A DNA stretch of 64,000 nucleotides. Source: Fodinibius roseus. Its GTDB lineage: Bacteria > Bacteroidota > Rhodothermia > Balneolales > Balneolaceae. The position numbers and the translations under genes are program-made. Shown here piece after piece: positions 54,337-63,358 of the stretch. Location of the stretch: positions 1-64,000 of the forward strand of contig NZ_FQUS01000018.1 in assembly GCF_900129315.1 (NCBI RefSeq), read 5' to 3'. Position 1 is the stretch's first letter. Every line of letters begins with the position of its first letter. A model generated the notes under the pieces. The model ran no database searches, was not told the DNA's origin, and worked only from the letters and a program-made list of their open reading frames with translations.

Positions 54337-55911
54337 ATGAAGAAAAACACAGAGGATAAAGAGGTTAAGGGATCAGATAAGGGGAAGGAAGAAGAACTTG
54401 GAATGGGAGAACCCGAGGAGAAGCCTGTAAGCACGACCAAATGGGTCGGTTTTGTAGGGGGACTCTCGGTATTCCTGCTTATGCTTTTTTCAAATTCGCC
54501 TGAGGGACTCAGTTTGGCCGGATGGCGCACGGCGGCCGTGGCCGTGCTTATGGCCACCTGGTGGGTGACCGAGGTGCTTCCGATATCCGGGACAGCCCTT
54601 TTGCCGCTTGTGTTGTTTCCCATTCTTGGAATTGCGGATATCGACGCTTCCGCGGCCCCGTATGCCGACCCCATGATCTATCTGTTCCTCGGTGGGTTTA
54701 TTATCGCCATCGCCATGCAGCGGTGGGACCTGCACCGGCGCATTGCGCTTAACATTATCAGCTTTATCGGGTCCAGGCCCCGCAATATTATCGCCGGCTT
54801 TATTGTCTCCGCGGCGTTTATGAGCATGTGGGTAAGCAATACGGCCGCAACCATGATGATGCTCCCGATCGGACTTTCGGTTATTCAGCTTACGAAAACG
54901 GGGGTGCAGGACGCTGCAAAACGGCAGCAGAACCGGAACTTCGCGGTGGCGCTGATGCTGGCTATTGCCTATGCGGCTAATGTAGGGGGACTGGGTACGG
55001 TGATCGGAACGCCGACGAATGCGCTTATGATTGCTTTTGTCAATGATGCCTATGGCATGGAAATCACTTTTGCCCAGTGGATGGGGCTGGGGCTTCCGGT
55101 CGTGGTACTGGGACTCCCGATAATTTTTTATACCCTGACAAGTCTGGTATTTCCGGTCCGTATGAAAACGCTTCCCGGGGGACGCGCTTACATTGATGAT
55201 GAAATGCAGCGGCTGGGTGCCATCAGTCGTCCCGAAAAGTACGTGGGCGGGGTCTTTGTACTCGTTGCGATACTCTGGATGACGCGGCCGCTGCTGGAGC
55301 CGCTGTTGCCGGGACTTTCGGATGCCAGTATTGCCATTTTCGGCGCGCTCATCCTGTTTCTTATCCCGGTTGATCTCAGCAAGTCACAATTTATCATGCG
55401 CTGGAAAGATGCCGAAAAAATTCCCTGGGGCGTGCTGATACTGTTTGGCGGGGGACTCTCACTGGCGGGGGCGATCCAGCGGACGGGCCTGGCGGAATGG
55501 GTCGGTGGATACTTTGAAGTTTTGGGAGGATGGCCTGTTATTTTGGCTATTCTTGTTATTGCCCTGATTATTATCATGTTTACGGAGCTGGCGAGCAACT
55601 CGGCGACCGCTGCGGCTTTCCTGCCGGTGATCGGTTCGGTGGCCATAGGAATAGGCCAGGATCCGCTCCTGTTTGCCGTCCCCATAACGATGGTGGCAAG
55701 CTGTGCCTTTATGCTTCCGGTGGCTACACCTCCCAACGCGATCGTCTATGGCAGCGGCGTGATGGATATCCCGCAGATGACACGTGCCGGCCTGGTGCTG
55801 AATCTGTTTTTTGCCATATTGATTACGCTGCTCACCTATTTCCTGTTTACGCTCTTTCTGGGGATCGATATCGGGGTGGTGCCGGAAGGACTCAGTATGC
55901 TTGTAAACTAA
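54337..55911 (+). CDS. DASS/SLC13-family anion symporter
   Basis: A 524-residue inner-membrane carrier with a polar 35-residue N terminus and about 11-12 helices. Family features: VALMLAIAYAANVGGLGTVIGTPTNAL (two parts) containing the Ser/Asn-Thr type site, and the second repeat LASNSATAAAFLPVIGSVAIG and LPVATPPNAIVYGSG. Such proteins couple sodium to uptake of dicarboxylates or sulfate. Here it follows GH88 and the SDR after the 141-base repeat, and 15 bases separate it from the PmoA-like gene, so uptake of unsaturated or oxidised uronic-acid oligomers is a reasonable guess. The substrate is unproven. Confidence 0.92.
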   Translation: MKKNTEDKEVKGSDKGKEEELGMGEPEEKPVSTTKWVGFVGGLSVFLLMLFSNSPEGLSLAGWRTAAVAVLMATWWVTEVLPISGTALLPLVLFPILGIADIDASAAPYADPMIYLFLGGFIIAIAMQRWDLHRRIALNIISFIGSRPRNIIAGFIVSAAFMSMWVSNTAATMMMLPIGLSVIQLTKTGVQDAAKRQQNRNFAVALMLAIAYAANVGGLGTVIGTPTNALMIAFVNDAYGMEITFAQWMGLGLPVVVLGLPIIFYTLTSLVFPVRMKTLPGGRAYIDDEMQRLGAISRPEKYVGGVFVLVAILWMTRPLLEPLLPGLSDASIAIFGALILFLIPVDLSKSQFIMRWKDAEKIPWGVLILFGGGLSLAGAIQRTGLAEWVGGYFEVLGGWPVILAILVIALIIIMFTELASNSATAAAFLPVIGSVAIGIGQDPLLFAVPITMVASCAFMLPVATPPNAIVYGSGVMDIPQMTRAGLVLNLFFAILITLLTYFLFTLFLGIDIGVVPEGLSMLVN

Positions 55912-55925
55912 ATTGTTGATAACTT

Positions 55926-57161
55926 ATGCGTAACCAAAAAAAACATACTTCTTTTCATATCGGATTATTCACTGCAGCATTTCTGATGCTCATGGCGCCT
56001 CCGGAAGCCTGTAGCCAATATACCGTGACCGTTACGGCGGGTGGCTTCGACCGCATGGAGTCGGTGGTTTCGTTTACGCTCCCGGAGCCCGTGGATCCCG
56101 GTGTGTATACGATGGAGGATGAGGCGGGCAACCAGGCGCTCCTGCAGGTGGATGAGCAAAACAAAGGCTGGTTTGTGCTGGAGGAGCTTCCCGCAGGTTC
56201 TTCGAAGAGCTATAGCCTGGACGCCGAATCCTTTTCGTCCACTGCTGACGATAGCGGAGTCACTTATGCTGTGGATGAGAATACAATCACTTTCAAAGCA
56301 GGGGAGGATCCCGTGCTTTCCTACTATCACGGGAAAAACAACCCGCCGCGGGAGCTGGATAAGCAATACGAGCGCGGGGGATATCTTCATCCCGTATATT
56401 CGCCGGGGGGCACGGTTTTAACCAATCACCTGGATACGGCGATGCATCCTCATCATTACGGGATATGGTCGGCATGGACCAATACCGAGTTTCAGGGACG
56501 AACACCCGATTTTTGGAATATCCAGGACAAGACCGCCCGGGTGGACCAGGACTCGATGGAGCTCGCCTGGGAGGGACCGGTGCACGGGGGACTGAAGGCT
56601 AACCATTATTTTACGGATCTGACTTCTTCGGCTCCGGTTATTGCGCTTAACGAGCAGTGGGAAATGAAAGTCTATGATGCTGCGAGCCGCAGTGATTACC
56701 TCATGTTTGACCTGACCCTGTCGCATACGGCAAACACAGCTCAGCCGCTCCTCCTGCCGGAATATCATTATGGAGGCATGGGGTTCAGGGGACACCGGAA
56801 CTGGGATAATCCCGATAACGTAACCTTTTTGACTTCCCGGGGACACGATCGCAGTGCGGCCAATGAAACCCGGGCGCGATGGGCGCATATGGGAGGAATG
56901 GTGGACGGCAAACGCGCAGGAATCGCCGTCTTGAGTCATCCGGACAACTACCGGGCCCCGCAACCGGTTCGCATTCATCCGGAGACCCCGTATTTTGTTT
57001 TTGCTCCCATGCAGCTCGGAGAAATGGCTATAGAGCCGGGGGCTCCCTATGTTATGCATTATCGCTATATAACTTTTGACGGGGAACCGGATCCTGAAAA
57101 ACTAAACCGCCTGTGGAACGACTATGCCTATCCTCCGGGCGTGACGGTTGCGACAGAATAA
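55926..57161 (+). CDS. PmoA-like (DUF6807) exported protein
   Basis: A 411-residue exported protein; signal ending near APPEACSQ (about 29; the Cys here is not a clear lipobox). The DUF6807/PmoA-like domain takes the rest: PVYSPGGTVLTNHLDTAMHPHHYGIWSAW (about 158-185, parts), FWNIQDKTARVDQD, LLPEYHYGGMGFRGHRNWD and MHYRYITFDGEPDPEKLNRLW. Despite the name it is not methane monooxygenase; the family accompanies sugar oxidoreductases in many PULs and its reaction is not defined. His-rich HPHHYGIW could be a ligand site. It follows the DASS gene by 14 bases. Confidence 0.88.
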   Translation: MRNQKKHTSFHIGLFTAAFLMLMAPPEACSQYTVTVTAGGFDRMESVVSFTLPEPVDPGVYTMEDEAGNQALLQVDEQNKGWFVLEELPAGSSKSYSLDAESFSSTADDSGVTYAVDENTITFKAGEDPVLSYYHGKNNPPRELDKQYERGGYLHPVYSPGGTVLTNHLDTAMHPHHYGIWSAWTNTEFQGRTPDFWNIQDKTARVDQDSMELAWEGPVHGGLKANHYFTDLTSSAPVIALNEQWEMKVYDAASRSDYLMFDLTLSHTANTAQPLLLPEYHYGGMGFRGHRNWDNPDNVTFLTSRGHDRSAANETRARWAHMGGMVDGKRAGIAVLSHPDNYRAPQPVRIHPETPYFVFAPMQLGEMAIEPGAPYVMHYRYITFDGEPDPEKLNRLWNDYAYPPGVTVATE

Positions 57162-57368
57162 ATTATGAATCGTGCGTTCCCGGTTGTATATATTGTGCCT
57201 GTTTCTGTATGGTATCGTTCTTTTTTATTAAAGGAGCGAGTCGAGGTATTTTTGTTAATACCTTTCGGGAACACAGAGCTGAATATGTGTCTCAGTGAAA
57301 ATAAGTGATAGGAAAACGACTTCAATAACGATGGTAAAAAATTATTAAACCAGTAGTGACCGTATAAA

Positions 57369-60248
57369 ATGTATCGATTTACCTGCCGCTCCGTGAAATT
57401 TCCCGGCGATGCTGACAAGATAACACCCGGTTTTTTTTGCAATCTCTCCAGTGCTGTCCGAATAATCGCCCTGCTGACCGGTATAATCCTTTTGGCGGGA
57501 TGTGCTCCGGAGACAGACCCAGCCCCGAAAGATTCCGAAGTTATCAGGGAGGTGAATTTTGAGGAGGCTGATTTTGCTCCTTTTGTGGAGCCCGACTTCC
57601 CTTTTATCACGACGTCCATTGATGCCCGGTCTCTCGGACCGGGCTTTCCCACCGATAATATCGTACCCCGATGCCTGGCGCTCCGCCTGGGCGGGGAAGC
57701 CTACGCCTGTTTCGATACGGATATGCTGCGCTGGTCTGTGGCCTGGACGGGCGAATTCCTGCCGATGGTTACGATGGGACAGATATCATATAACGATTTT
57801 CATAACAAGGACAACGAGATCCCCACAGTCCTTGGCGAACCATCCATCGCGACGGGACTTTATCCCGGGTGGTCGGGACCCGAGCCGGACTTCACTGACC
57901 CTCGTCCCCCGAGAACGGATCTCGATGCCCCGGTGTGGGGACCTGTTCCCGGGGAGACGGGGCGATGGAAGGGGGTATACCTGCAGGGACAGGAGGTGGT
58001 GTTGTCGTATGCCGCCCGGAATACGGATATCTATGAAAAACCCGGCAGCACCCGGCTGCAGGATGAAACAGGGTTTACCAGAACTATTCAGATCGGGCAG
58101 CGCGAGGAGTCCCTGTCTATGGTAGCGGCGGAAGTATCCGACGGAACCGGGAGCGAGGTTACCGGCAACGCGGCCTATATTTACCGGGGAGAGGACCGGG
58201 ATTCCGTTACGGCTATCGGTCTGGCGGAATCGGTAGAAGGTGTTGAACTGAATATTATTGACGACCGCTATTCCACCGTTCAGGTTTCTTCCGGCCGGAA
58301 AGATGTGACGTTCACGCTGGTCCTCTGGAGCGGTCCCGCTGACAAAAAAGAGGTTTTTGAGCAAATGCTTGCCGAGGCCCCGCCGGCTGAGATGCCTGAT
58401 TTTCGGGAGGGAGGGGCTCCTCACTGGACTGAAACGGTTGTGACGGAGGGACAGGTTGCCCCGGATACCACCTCCGCCTATGTGATTGACCAGCTGACGC
58501 TGCCCATTCCCAACCCGTGGAATCGCAATGTCCGGGTCGTAGATGTGGCATTCTTTGATGATGGTCGTGCGGCCGTGGTGACCTTTTCAGGAGATGTCTG
58601 GATCGTTGAAGGCATAGATGAAGAGCTGGAGAATATTGAATGGCGACGGTATGCTTCCGGCTTGTATGAAACCCAGAGCGTAGAAGTCGTTGATGATACG
58701 GTGTATACCTACGGTAAAGAGGGGATCGTACGGTTCCATGATTTGAATGAGGATGGTGTCGCTGATTATTATGAGAATTTTTCGAACCGAATGGCCCAGT
58801 CTATTGAGACCCGGGAGTGGGCAACCGACATGGTAGCGGCGCCGGGGGGCGGTTTTTTCGTAGCTAAAGCGGGGGGACTGGATATGGGGCCGAAGACCTC
58901 TTTTCCCGCCATAACCAAGGGATTCCGGGCGGGTTCACGTCACAGCGGTTCCGTGTTGAAGGTTTCTGCTGAGGGACGCAGCGTGAGGCATTATGCCACG
59001 GGTTTGCGGGGACCGTATCTGGGGATAAACCCGGAGACGGGGGTGTTAACCGCATCGGATCAGCAGGGGCATTACGTACCGTCAACTCCGCTTTTGCTGG
59101 TTGAAGAGGGCGACTATTTCGGGGTGCCCACCACCGCACATCGTCCCGCTGCCGCCCGTGAACCGGATATTACGCCGCCATTGGTGTGGTTCCCTCACAG
59201 CGTGGATCGATCGGGCATCGGACAGGTTTGGATTACCAGCGACCGGATGGGTCCGCTGAGTGGCAGCCTGGTTCATCTTTCATATGGACGTCCGGGTTTA
59301 TTTAAAATTTTGATTGACAGCACCGGCGGAACGGTGCAGGGGGGGATAGCCGATATACCGGCCGATTACCCCGCCCCGACAATGAAAGGGGCCGTGAGTC
59401 CTGCAGATGGCCAGCTGTATCTTACCGGCTTTACCCTCTGGGGAACGAATTCGAGCGGCATCAGTGCTTTTACCCGGCTTAGGTATACGGGGCGGCGCAG
59501 TCTGCTCCCGCAGGGATTCCTTGCTCGGGACGGGGGCATAATTCTCCGATTCGATACCGAACTGGATGAGGAAGCGGCGACGAACCCGGGCAATTACCAG
59601 GCGAAAAGATGGAATTACCGACGCACGGAAGACTACGGATCCGGTCATTTTAAACTGGACGGCTCGGCCGGTGAGGAGCTTATGCCGGTTTTTTCGGCGC
59701 ATCTGTCCGACGACCGGAAGGCGGTATTTCTGGCTATCCCCGATATGCGGGAGGTGATGCAGATGGAAATTTCCTACGACCTGAAAGCCGCTGACGGGAC
59801 TGTGATGGATGACGCCCTATGGTTTACCGTTAATGATGTCGAAGAGCCGGATCCGGAAGTAGCAGGGTTCTCTGGCCTTGATATCGGGTCGCTGGCTTTT
59901 GAGGATGAAGATAAAACCCAAAAGGCTGCCAATAAGCCAGAAAAACCGGCTTCTGCCGCGCGTGGTAAAGAGCTATACCAGCGGTTGGGATGTATGGGCT
60001 GCCATTCCACGGATGGAACGACGGATGGCATGATCGGTCCCACGCTACAGGGACTGTTTGGTTCTGAACAGCATTTTGAGGATGGGTCGTCTGCGATTGC
60101 TGACGAAGGATATATCCGGGAATCTCTGCTGGAGCCGGAAGCCAAAATCGTAGAAGGGCATGCCGGGGAGATGCCCTCCTTCCTGGGAATTCTCTCCGAC
60201 AGGGAAATGGAATCGATGGTTCTGTATATCAAGACCCTGTCGGAATAA
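57369..60248 (+). CDS. DUF6797 / large-propeller / cytochrome c protein
   Basis: A 959-residue lipoprotein (lipobox ILLAGC near residue 44-45). Residues about 60-350 match DUF6797 (FVEPDFPFITTSIDARSLGPG, NIVPRCLALRLGGEAYACFDTDM, GRWKGVYLQGQEVVLSYA). Residues about 375-800 are a propeller like membrane-bound dehydrogenase domains (VDVAFFDDGRAAVVTFSGDVW, FHDLNEDGVADYYENF, SGSLVHLSYG). The C terminus is cytochrome c with Cys875-Met-Gly-Cys878-His879 and Met935 in AGEMPSF. Proteins with this architecture are called haem-binding or dehydrogenase domain proteins; their substrate is unknown. It ends the uronate gene block, and is the second cytochrome-linked fusion in the window. Confidence 0.9.
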   Translation: MYRFTCRSVKFPGDADKITPGFFCNLSSAVRIIALLTGIILLAGCAPETDPAPKDSEVIREVNFEEADFAPFVEPDFPFITTSIDARSLGPGFPTDNIVPRCLALRLGGEAYACFDTDMLRWSVAWTGEFLPMVTMGQISYNDFHNKDNEIPTVLGEPSIATGLYPGWSGPEPDFTDPRPPRTDLDAPVWGPVPGETGRWKGVYLQGQEVVLSYAARNTDIYEKPGSTRLQDETGFTRTIQIGQREESLSMVAAEVSDGTGSEVTGNAAYIYRGEDRDSVTAIGLAESVEGVELNIIDDRYSTVQVSSGRKDVTFTLVLWSGPADKKEVFEQMLAEAPPAEMPDFREGGAPHWTETVVTEGQVAPDTTSAYVIDQLTLPIPNPWNRNVRVVDVAFFDDGRAAVVTFSGDVWIVEGIDEELENIEWRRYASGLYETQSVEVVDDTVYTYGKEGIVRFHDLNEDGVADYYENFSNRMAQSIETREWATDMVAAPGGGFFVAKAGGLDMGPKTSFPAITKGFRAGSRHSGSVLKVSAEGRSVRHYATGLRGPYLGINPETGVLTASDQQGHYVPSTPLLLVEEGDYFGVPTTAHRPAAAREPDITPPLVWFPHSVDRSGIGQVWITSDRMGPLSGSLVHLSYGRPGLFKILIDSTGGTVQGGIADIPADYPAPTMKGAVSPADGQLYLTGFTLWGTNSSGISAFTRLRYTGRRSLLPQGFLARDGGIILRFDTELDEEAATNPGNYQAKRWNYRRTEDYGSGHFKLDGSAGEELMPVFSAHLSDDRKAVFLAIPDMREVMQMEISYDLKAADGTVMDDALWFTVNDVEEPDPEVAGFSGLDIGSLAFEDEDKTQKAANKPEKPASAARGKELYQRLGCMGCHSTDGTTDGMIGPTLQGLFGSEQHFEDGSSAIADEGYIRESLLEPEAKIVEGHAGEMPSFLGILSDREMESMVLYIKTLSE

Positions 60249-60510
60249 TTATGTTTATATATCTGAGTAATCGTCAATAAGATAGTTAAACTCTCCCTTA
60301 CGAGGTTTGCTGGGCTACATCGATGATCTTTTACCCACCATCCGTTAAAGTCTCAGAGAGGCTTTTTTGGTCATGTCGCTTTGCTGGGGAGAGAATAAAC
60401 TTTACCGGCCTAAGAATCCTGAGCGGAGTCCGGAGGGGGGAGGAGTATTTCCCTACATTGGTTTATCGGTAAGGTTTTATCACATAAACTGAGGAAGGAA
60501 CCACGGCCTT

Positions 60511-60643
60511 GAAAAGTCAGGAATCTGGTTAGATCGAGGCGGTGCGGAGGATTTAAAATAATTTTTGTCTGAAGCTCCGCGTAGTTCGGAGCAAGTTAAA
60601 TTATTTTCCGGAGCACCGGCGAAATCTGATTCCTGAGTTTTCT
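60511..60643. repeat. Large nested palindrome related to the 141-bp repeat family
   Basis: The ends GAAAAGTCAGGAATC (60511-60525) and GATTCCTGAGTTTTC (60629-60643) pair 14 of 15. Inside, GGCGGTGC pairs with GCACCGGC in part, an AAATAATTT segment with AAATTATTT, and GCTCCG with CGGAGC near the centre. The left end resembles the GAAAAACCAGGAATTTT of the 141-base copies, so it may be a diverged family member. Confidence 0.55.
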
Positions 60644-60661
60644 GAGCCTTGATTTTTTGCG

Positions 60662-60689
60662 TTTCTTTTGGATCAAGCCAAAAGAAACA
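60662..60689. terminator. Strong convergent terminator hairpin
   Basis: A perfect 11-base stem GTTTCTTTTGG (60662-60672) / CCAAAAGAAAC (60679-60689) with a six-base loop, just before the stop of the reverse-strand HTTM-like gene and 420 bases past the forward gene. The symmetrical T and A runs would serve both strands. Confidence 0.65.
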
Positions 60690-60696
60690 TCATTAT

Positions 60697-61590
60697 TTAA
60701 TAAAGCAGATACCGCCCAAAAGCCTTAAGCGGGAGCGAACGCAAACGTTTGCTGAAATTATTTATGTAACGATTCCAGGGAAAGCCCATGATAATAAGCT
60801 GGATGGTAAATGTTTTGAAGAAGATATTCATCGTCAAATCGATACCTATGTGCATTCCGATCAGCGCCAGGGTGACATAGGGACGCAAATGTTTCCACCA
60901 GACGAGAAAGCCGAGGAGTTCGGCAACCAAGCCAAAGGTCAAAATGACCGTGGCAATGAATCTGCTGCTCAAAGCCAGCTCCTGGAGCCAGTTAAGCTGG
61001 AACTCTCCGGTCTTTGAAAGGATATCGATACTTTTTTCCCCAATCCAGAGCCACAGGTGCTGGCCGTCGGGCCAGGTGATGCCGGTGGCCACAAGTTTGC
61101 TGATGGCGGCGGACGTATAACCGAGACCGAGGAAAAATATCGTAAACCCGAAAGCAAAGGGCAGTGATTTTTTAATATCTCTGACAAAAACGGCGGCGAG
61201 GGCTAAACCCATTAAACTGAAGGCAACGAGATTGGCGCTGTGGGGAATTTCGCCCTGCGAAAAACGAGTCACATACTGCAGATGAAACAGGAGGAATGCC
61301 GGCACATACAGCCAGCGAAGGCGCTTGAATAAAAGAGGGATCAGGCAGCTGAGGGTTATGACGATGGCATTGACCGTAGCCAGTTCACTAAAAAAGATTT
61401 CAACATTCAGATAATTGGCCACCCCGAGGGGGAGTACAACATCACTCAGCCGGGGGACATAAAAAGCCCATTCCCAGGTATAGAGCAGGGTATAGATAAC
61501 GGTGAAAAATTCAAAAGCGCGAAGCTGGATTTTTGTTCCGATTGATTGAGGCGCCTCAAAATGGAATAAATTCCTGAGTAAACGATCCAT
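60697..61590 (-). CDS. HTTM-like multi-pass membrane protein
   Basis: A 297-residue protein with about seven hydrophobic segments. The segments LRWLYVPAFLLFHLQYVTRF, LGYTSAAISKLVATGITWPDG and LALIGMHIGIDLTMNIFFK fit HTTM/vitamin-K-carboxylase-like proteins (an Arg/His-bearing helix, an SKL motif with a W-x-x-G following, and an HxGID motif). Enzymatic activity is not implied by sequence. It is the second gene of a reverse-strand pair: its ATG lies five bases after the stop of the 158-residue protein upstream. The pair recurs in Bacteroidota genomes, which supports a shared complex (inference from family knowledge). Confidence 0.75.
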   Translation of the reverse strand: MDRLLRNLFHFEAPQSIGTKIQLRAFEFFTVIYTLLYTWEWAFYVPRLSDVVLPLGVANYLNVEIFFSELATVNAIVITLSCLIPLLFKRLRWLYVPAFLLFHLQYVTRFSQGEIPHSANLVAFSLMGLALAAVFVRDIKKSLPFAFGFTIFFLGLGYTSAAISKLVATGITWPDGQHLWLWIGEKSIDILSKTGEFQLNWLQELALSSRFIATVILTFGLVAELLGFLVWWKHLRPYVTLALIGMHIGIDLTMNIFFKTFTIQLIIMGFPWNRYINNFSKRLRSLPLKAFGRYLLY

Positions 61591-61595
61591 CTGAT

Positions 61596-62072
61596 TTACT
61601 TATTGGGGAATAGATTAGGGTTCTTATAGGTACTGTCGGGGGTAAACAGGAACATTGGAATAGCCTTGATCACAACAGAGTCCTGTTCGTTAATGGAGCC
61701 GACAACCCGGGTTGCCATCCACATTTTACCCGGGTAATCATCAATTTGAAAGGTGGTCCTGAGGCCGTTTATCTTTTCGGCGTTCCAGCTCCTGGTCTTT
61801 GAAATATAGTTGGCAAAATCAATCTCATGAATGCCGTACTCTTCGAGGGGCAGTATACGATTGTCAATAGCTTCTATGGGCTTGGTCTCCCACAGGTCGG
61901 AACGGGTCGTATCACGGACATCCTCCACGACACCACGGGACCATGGTTTTCCGGCCTGTGAAAACATCGGATAAATACTAAACGGCCAAAACTCTCCTTC
62001 ATGGGTAGCTACTAAAAGAATGTTTATCAGTAAAACAGCTCCTATAATTCTCTTGTATTTTTCGAGCATCAA
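61596..62072 (-). CDS. Small membrane-anchored partner of the HTTM-like protein
   Basis: A 158-residue protein of unknown function. One N-terminal hydrophobic helix (IIGAVLLINILLVAT) is followed by GEFWPFSIYPMFSQAGKPWSR, a motif seen in partners of HTTM proteins, then a soluble region (about 60-158) with RSWNAEKINGLRTTFQIDDYPG and no cysteines. The helix acts as signal anchor, placing the rest in the periplasm. Its stop is five bases before the start of the HTTM-like gene, so translation may be coupled. Confidence 0.72.
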   Translation of the reverse strand: MMLEKYKRIIGAVLLINILLVATHEGEFWPFSIYPMFSQAGKPWSRGVVEDVRDTTRSDLWETKPIEAIDNRILPLEEYGIHEIDFANYISKTRSWNAEKINGLRTTFQIDDYPGKMWMATRVVGSINEQDSVVIKAIPMFLFTPDSTYKNPNLFPNK

Positions 62073-62486
62073 TACGCCAACAGAAATTTTTGGATTAAAT
62101 GTTTTTTGTATGTAAGCATCTCCAGGCTATACAGCAACGCAAATTTAGCAGTTTTCGATCATTTTTAGAAGACTGTTTCAGAAACTTTTAATAGATCCAT
62201 TTATCCCGCATTCCCAACCCCGGAAGACAGGGAATAATAATAACCTTTCTGGTGGCAATAGGTTTATTAGGATTTTAGCATATAAATTATAATGATCCCG
62301 TGTCGTCACTGTGAAATCCGGTCGATCTATTGTTTTAATCCGGGCAATACAGATGCCCCGGGACCGACTGCCGTTAGAAATAAAATGTAATGGGAAACGT
62401 TGGTAAAGCGAAATTTGTATAGTTACTCTCAAAACTATTTGTACAGAGAGGCTCTTACAAGGGTATGCCGCCAACTAACAGAATCA
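62073..62486. other. Divergent region before the DUF3047 gene
   Basis: About 410 bases between divergent genes. It should hold both promoters; none stands out. The frame upstream of ATG 62487 is open from 62400, but it adds a basic, non-signal extension and is not used. Confidence 0.4.
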
Positions 62487-63275
62487 ATGGACTTATATAT
62501 GCAACGAACAGATACGCAGATTTCACATTATTTTCTTTTGCTGTTATTCTTCAGTCTCGGGCATACTCCTATGTCCGAAGCGCAGCAACCCACTCATCTG
62601 GATAACGGAAATGTGCTGCTGGAGAATTTTGAAAACGATACGGTAGGTTCGCTTCCCTATAAATGGTACGACCGGGACGGTAACAAGAGGCTGGTTAATC
62701 ACGACAAGTCTTTTAGCAAGCAATATTTATACAAAGTTGTAAGAAGTGACAATTCCGAAGCCAACAAGTTTTTGCGGTATAAAGGTTCCAGGGCCAAACA
62801 TATCAACCTGCCGTTGATAAATAAGGATAAAGACAACATCTACAATATCAACATTTATGAGACGCCGATCCTTTCCTGGAAAGTCAGAGCTCATAAGTTG
62901 CCGGAGAACGCTCGCGAAGACAACGATGATTACAACGACTCCGTTGCCAGTGTGTATGTGGTTTTTGATATGGGACGCGTGGCACTGTTTAAAAAAGTAC
63001 CCAAAACCATACGATATACATGGAGCACACTGCTTGACAAGGGAACCAGAACCTCGAAGCTGTTTGGTAATCAGCAAATAGTCATTGTGGAGTCCGGCAG
63101 GAAAAATACCGGGAAATGGATTACGTTTGAACGCAACCTTGTAGAAGATTATCGCCGGCTGTTCGGGGACGATCCCCCCAGGACGCCCATGGCAATCCTG
63201 ATTATGAGCGATGGAGACAGTACCGGATCGTGGGTTATGGCCGACTACGATGATTTCATACTGAAGTCCCGATAA
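62487..63275 (+). CDS. DUF3047 exported protein
   Basis: A 262-residue protein; a start at 62499 would shorten it by four residues. Signal HYFLLLLFFSLGHTPMSEAQ (about 13-32). The DUF3047 domain covers about 40-262: NGNVLLENFENDTVGSLPYKWYD at its start, ILSWKVRAHKLPENAREDNDDYNDSVASVYVVF in the middle (in parts), and PMAILIMSDGDSTGSWVMADYDDF at the end. The beta-rich fold resembles carbohydrate-binding jelly rolls; the function is unknown. It precedes the RND exporter gene by 83 bases and could form an operon with it. Confidence 0.85.
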   Translation: MDLYMQRTDTQISHYFLLLLFFSLGHTPMSEAQQPTHLDNGNVLLENFENDTVGSLPYKWYDRDGNKRLVNHDKSFSKQYLYKVVRSDNSEANKFLRYKGSRAKHINLPLINKDKDNIYNINIYETPILSWKVRAHKLPENAREDNDDYNDSVASVYVVFDMGRVALFKKVPKTIRYTWSTLLDKGTRTSKLFGNQQIVIVESGRKNTGKWITFERNLVEDYRRLFGDDPPRTPMAILIMSDGDSTGSWVMADYDDFILKSR

Positions 63276-63358
63276 AGTTTAAAAAACAGAAATTAAATAA
63301 GTTCTGTGAAAATGGTTAACTTCACCGCTGATTTAATTGCTATTTTGATCCGGAGTTA

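Larger units (their letters stand above)
60249..60696. other. Convergent intergenic region with large palindrome and terminator
   Basis: About 450 bases between convergent genes. It holds the palindromic element at 60511-60643 and the hairpin at 60662-60689. The first 250 bases show no gene. Confidence 0.5.

Noticed and set aside
55926-57161. Methane monooxygenase subunit (from the PmoA name)
   Set aside because: No membrane helices of PmoA and no partner subunits; the sequence fits the unrelated DUF6807 family.
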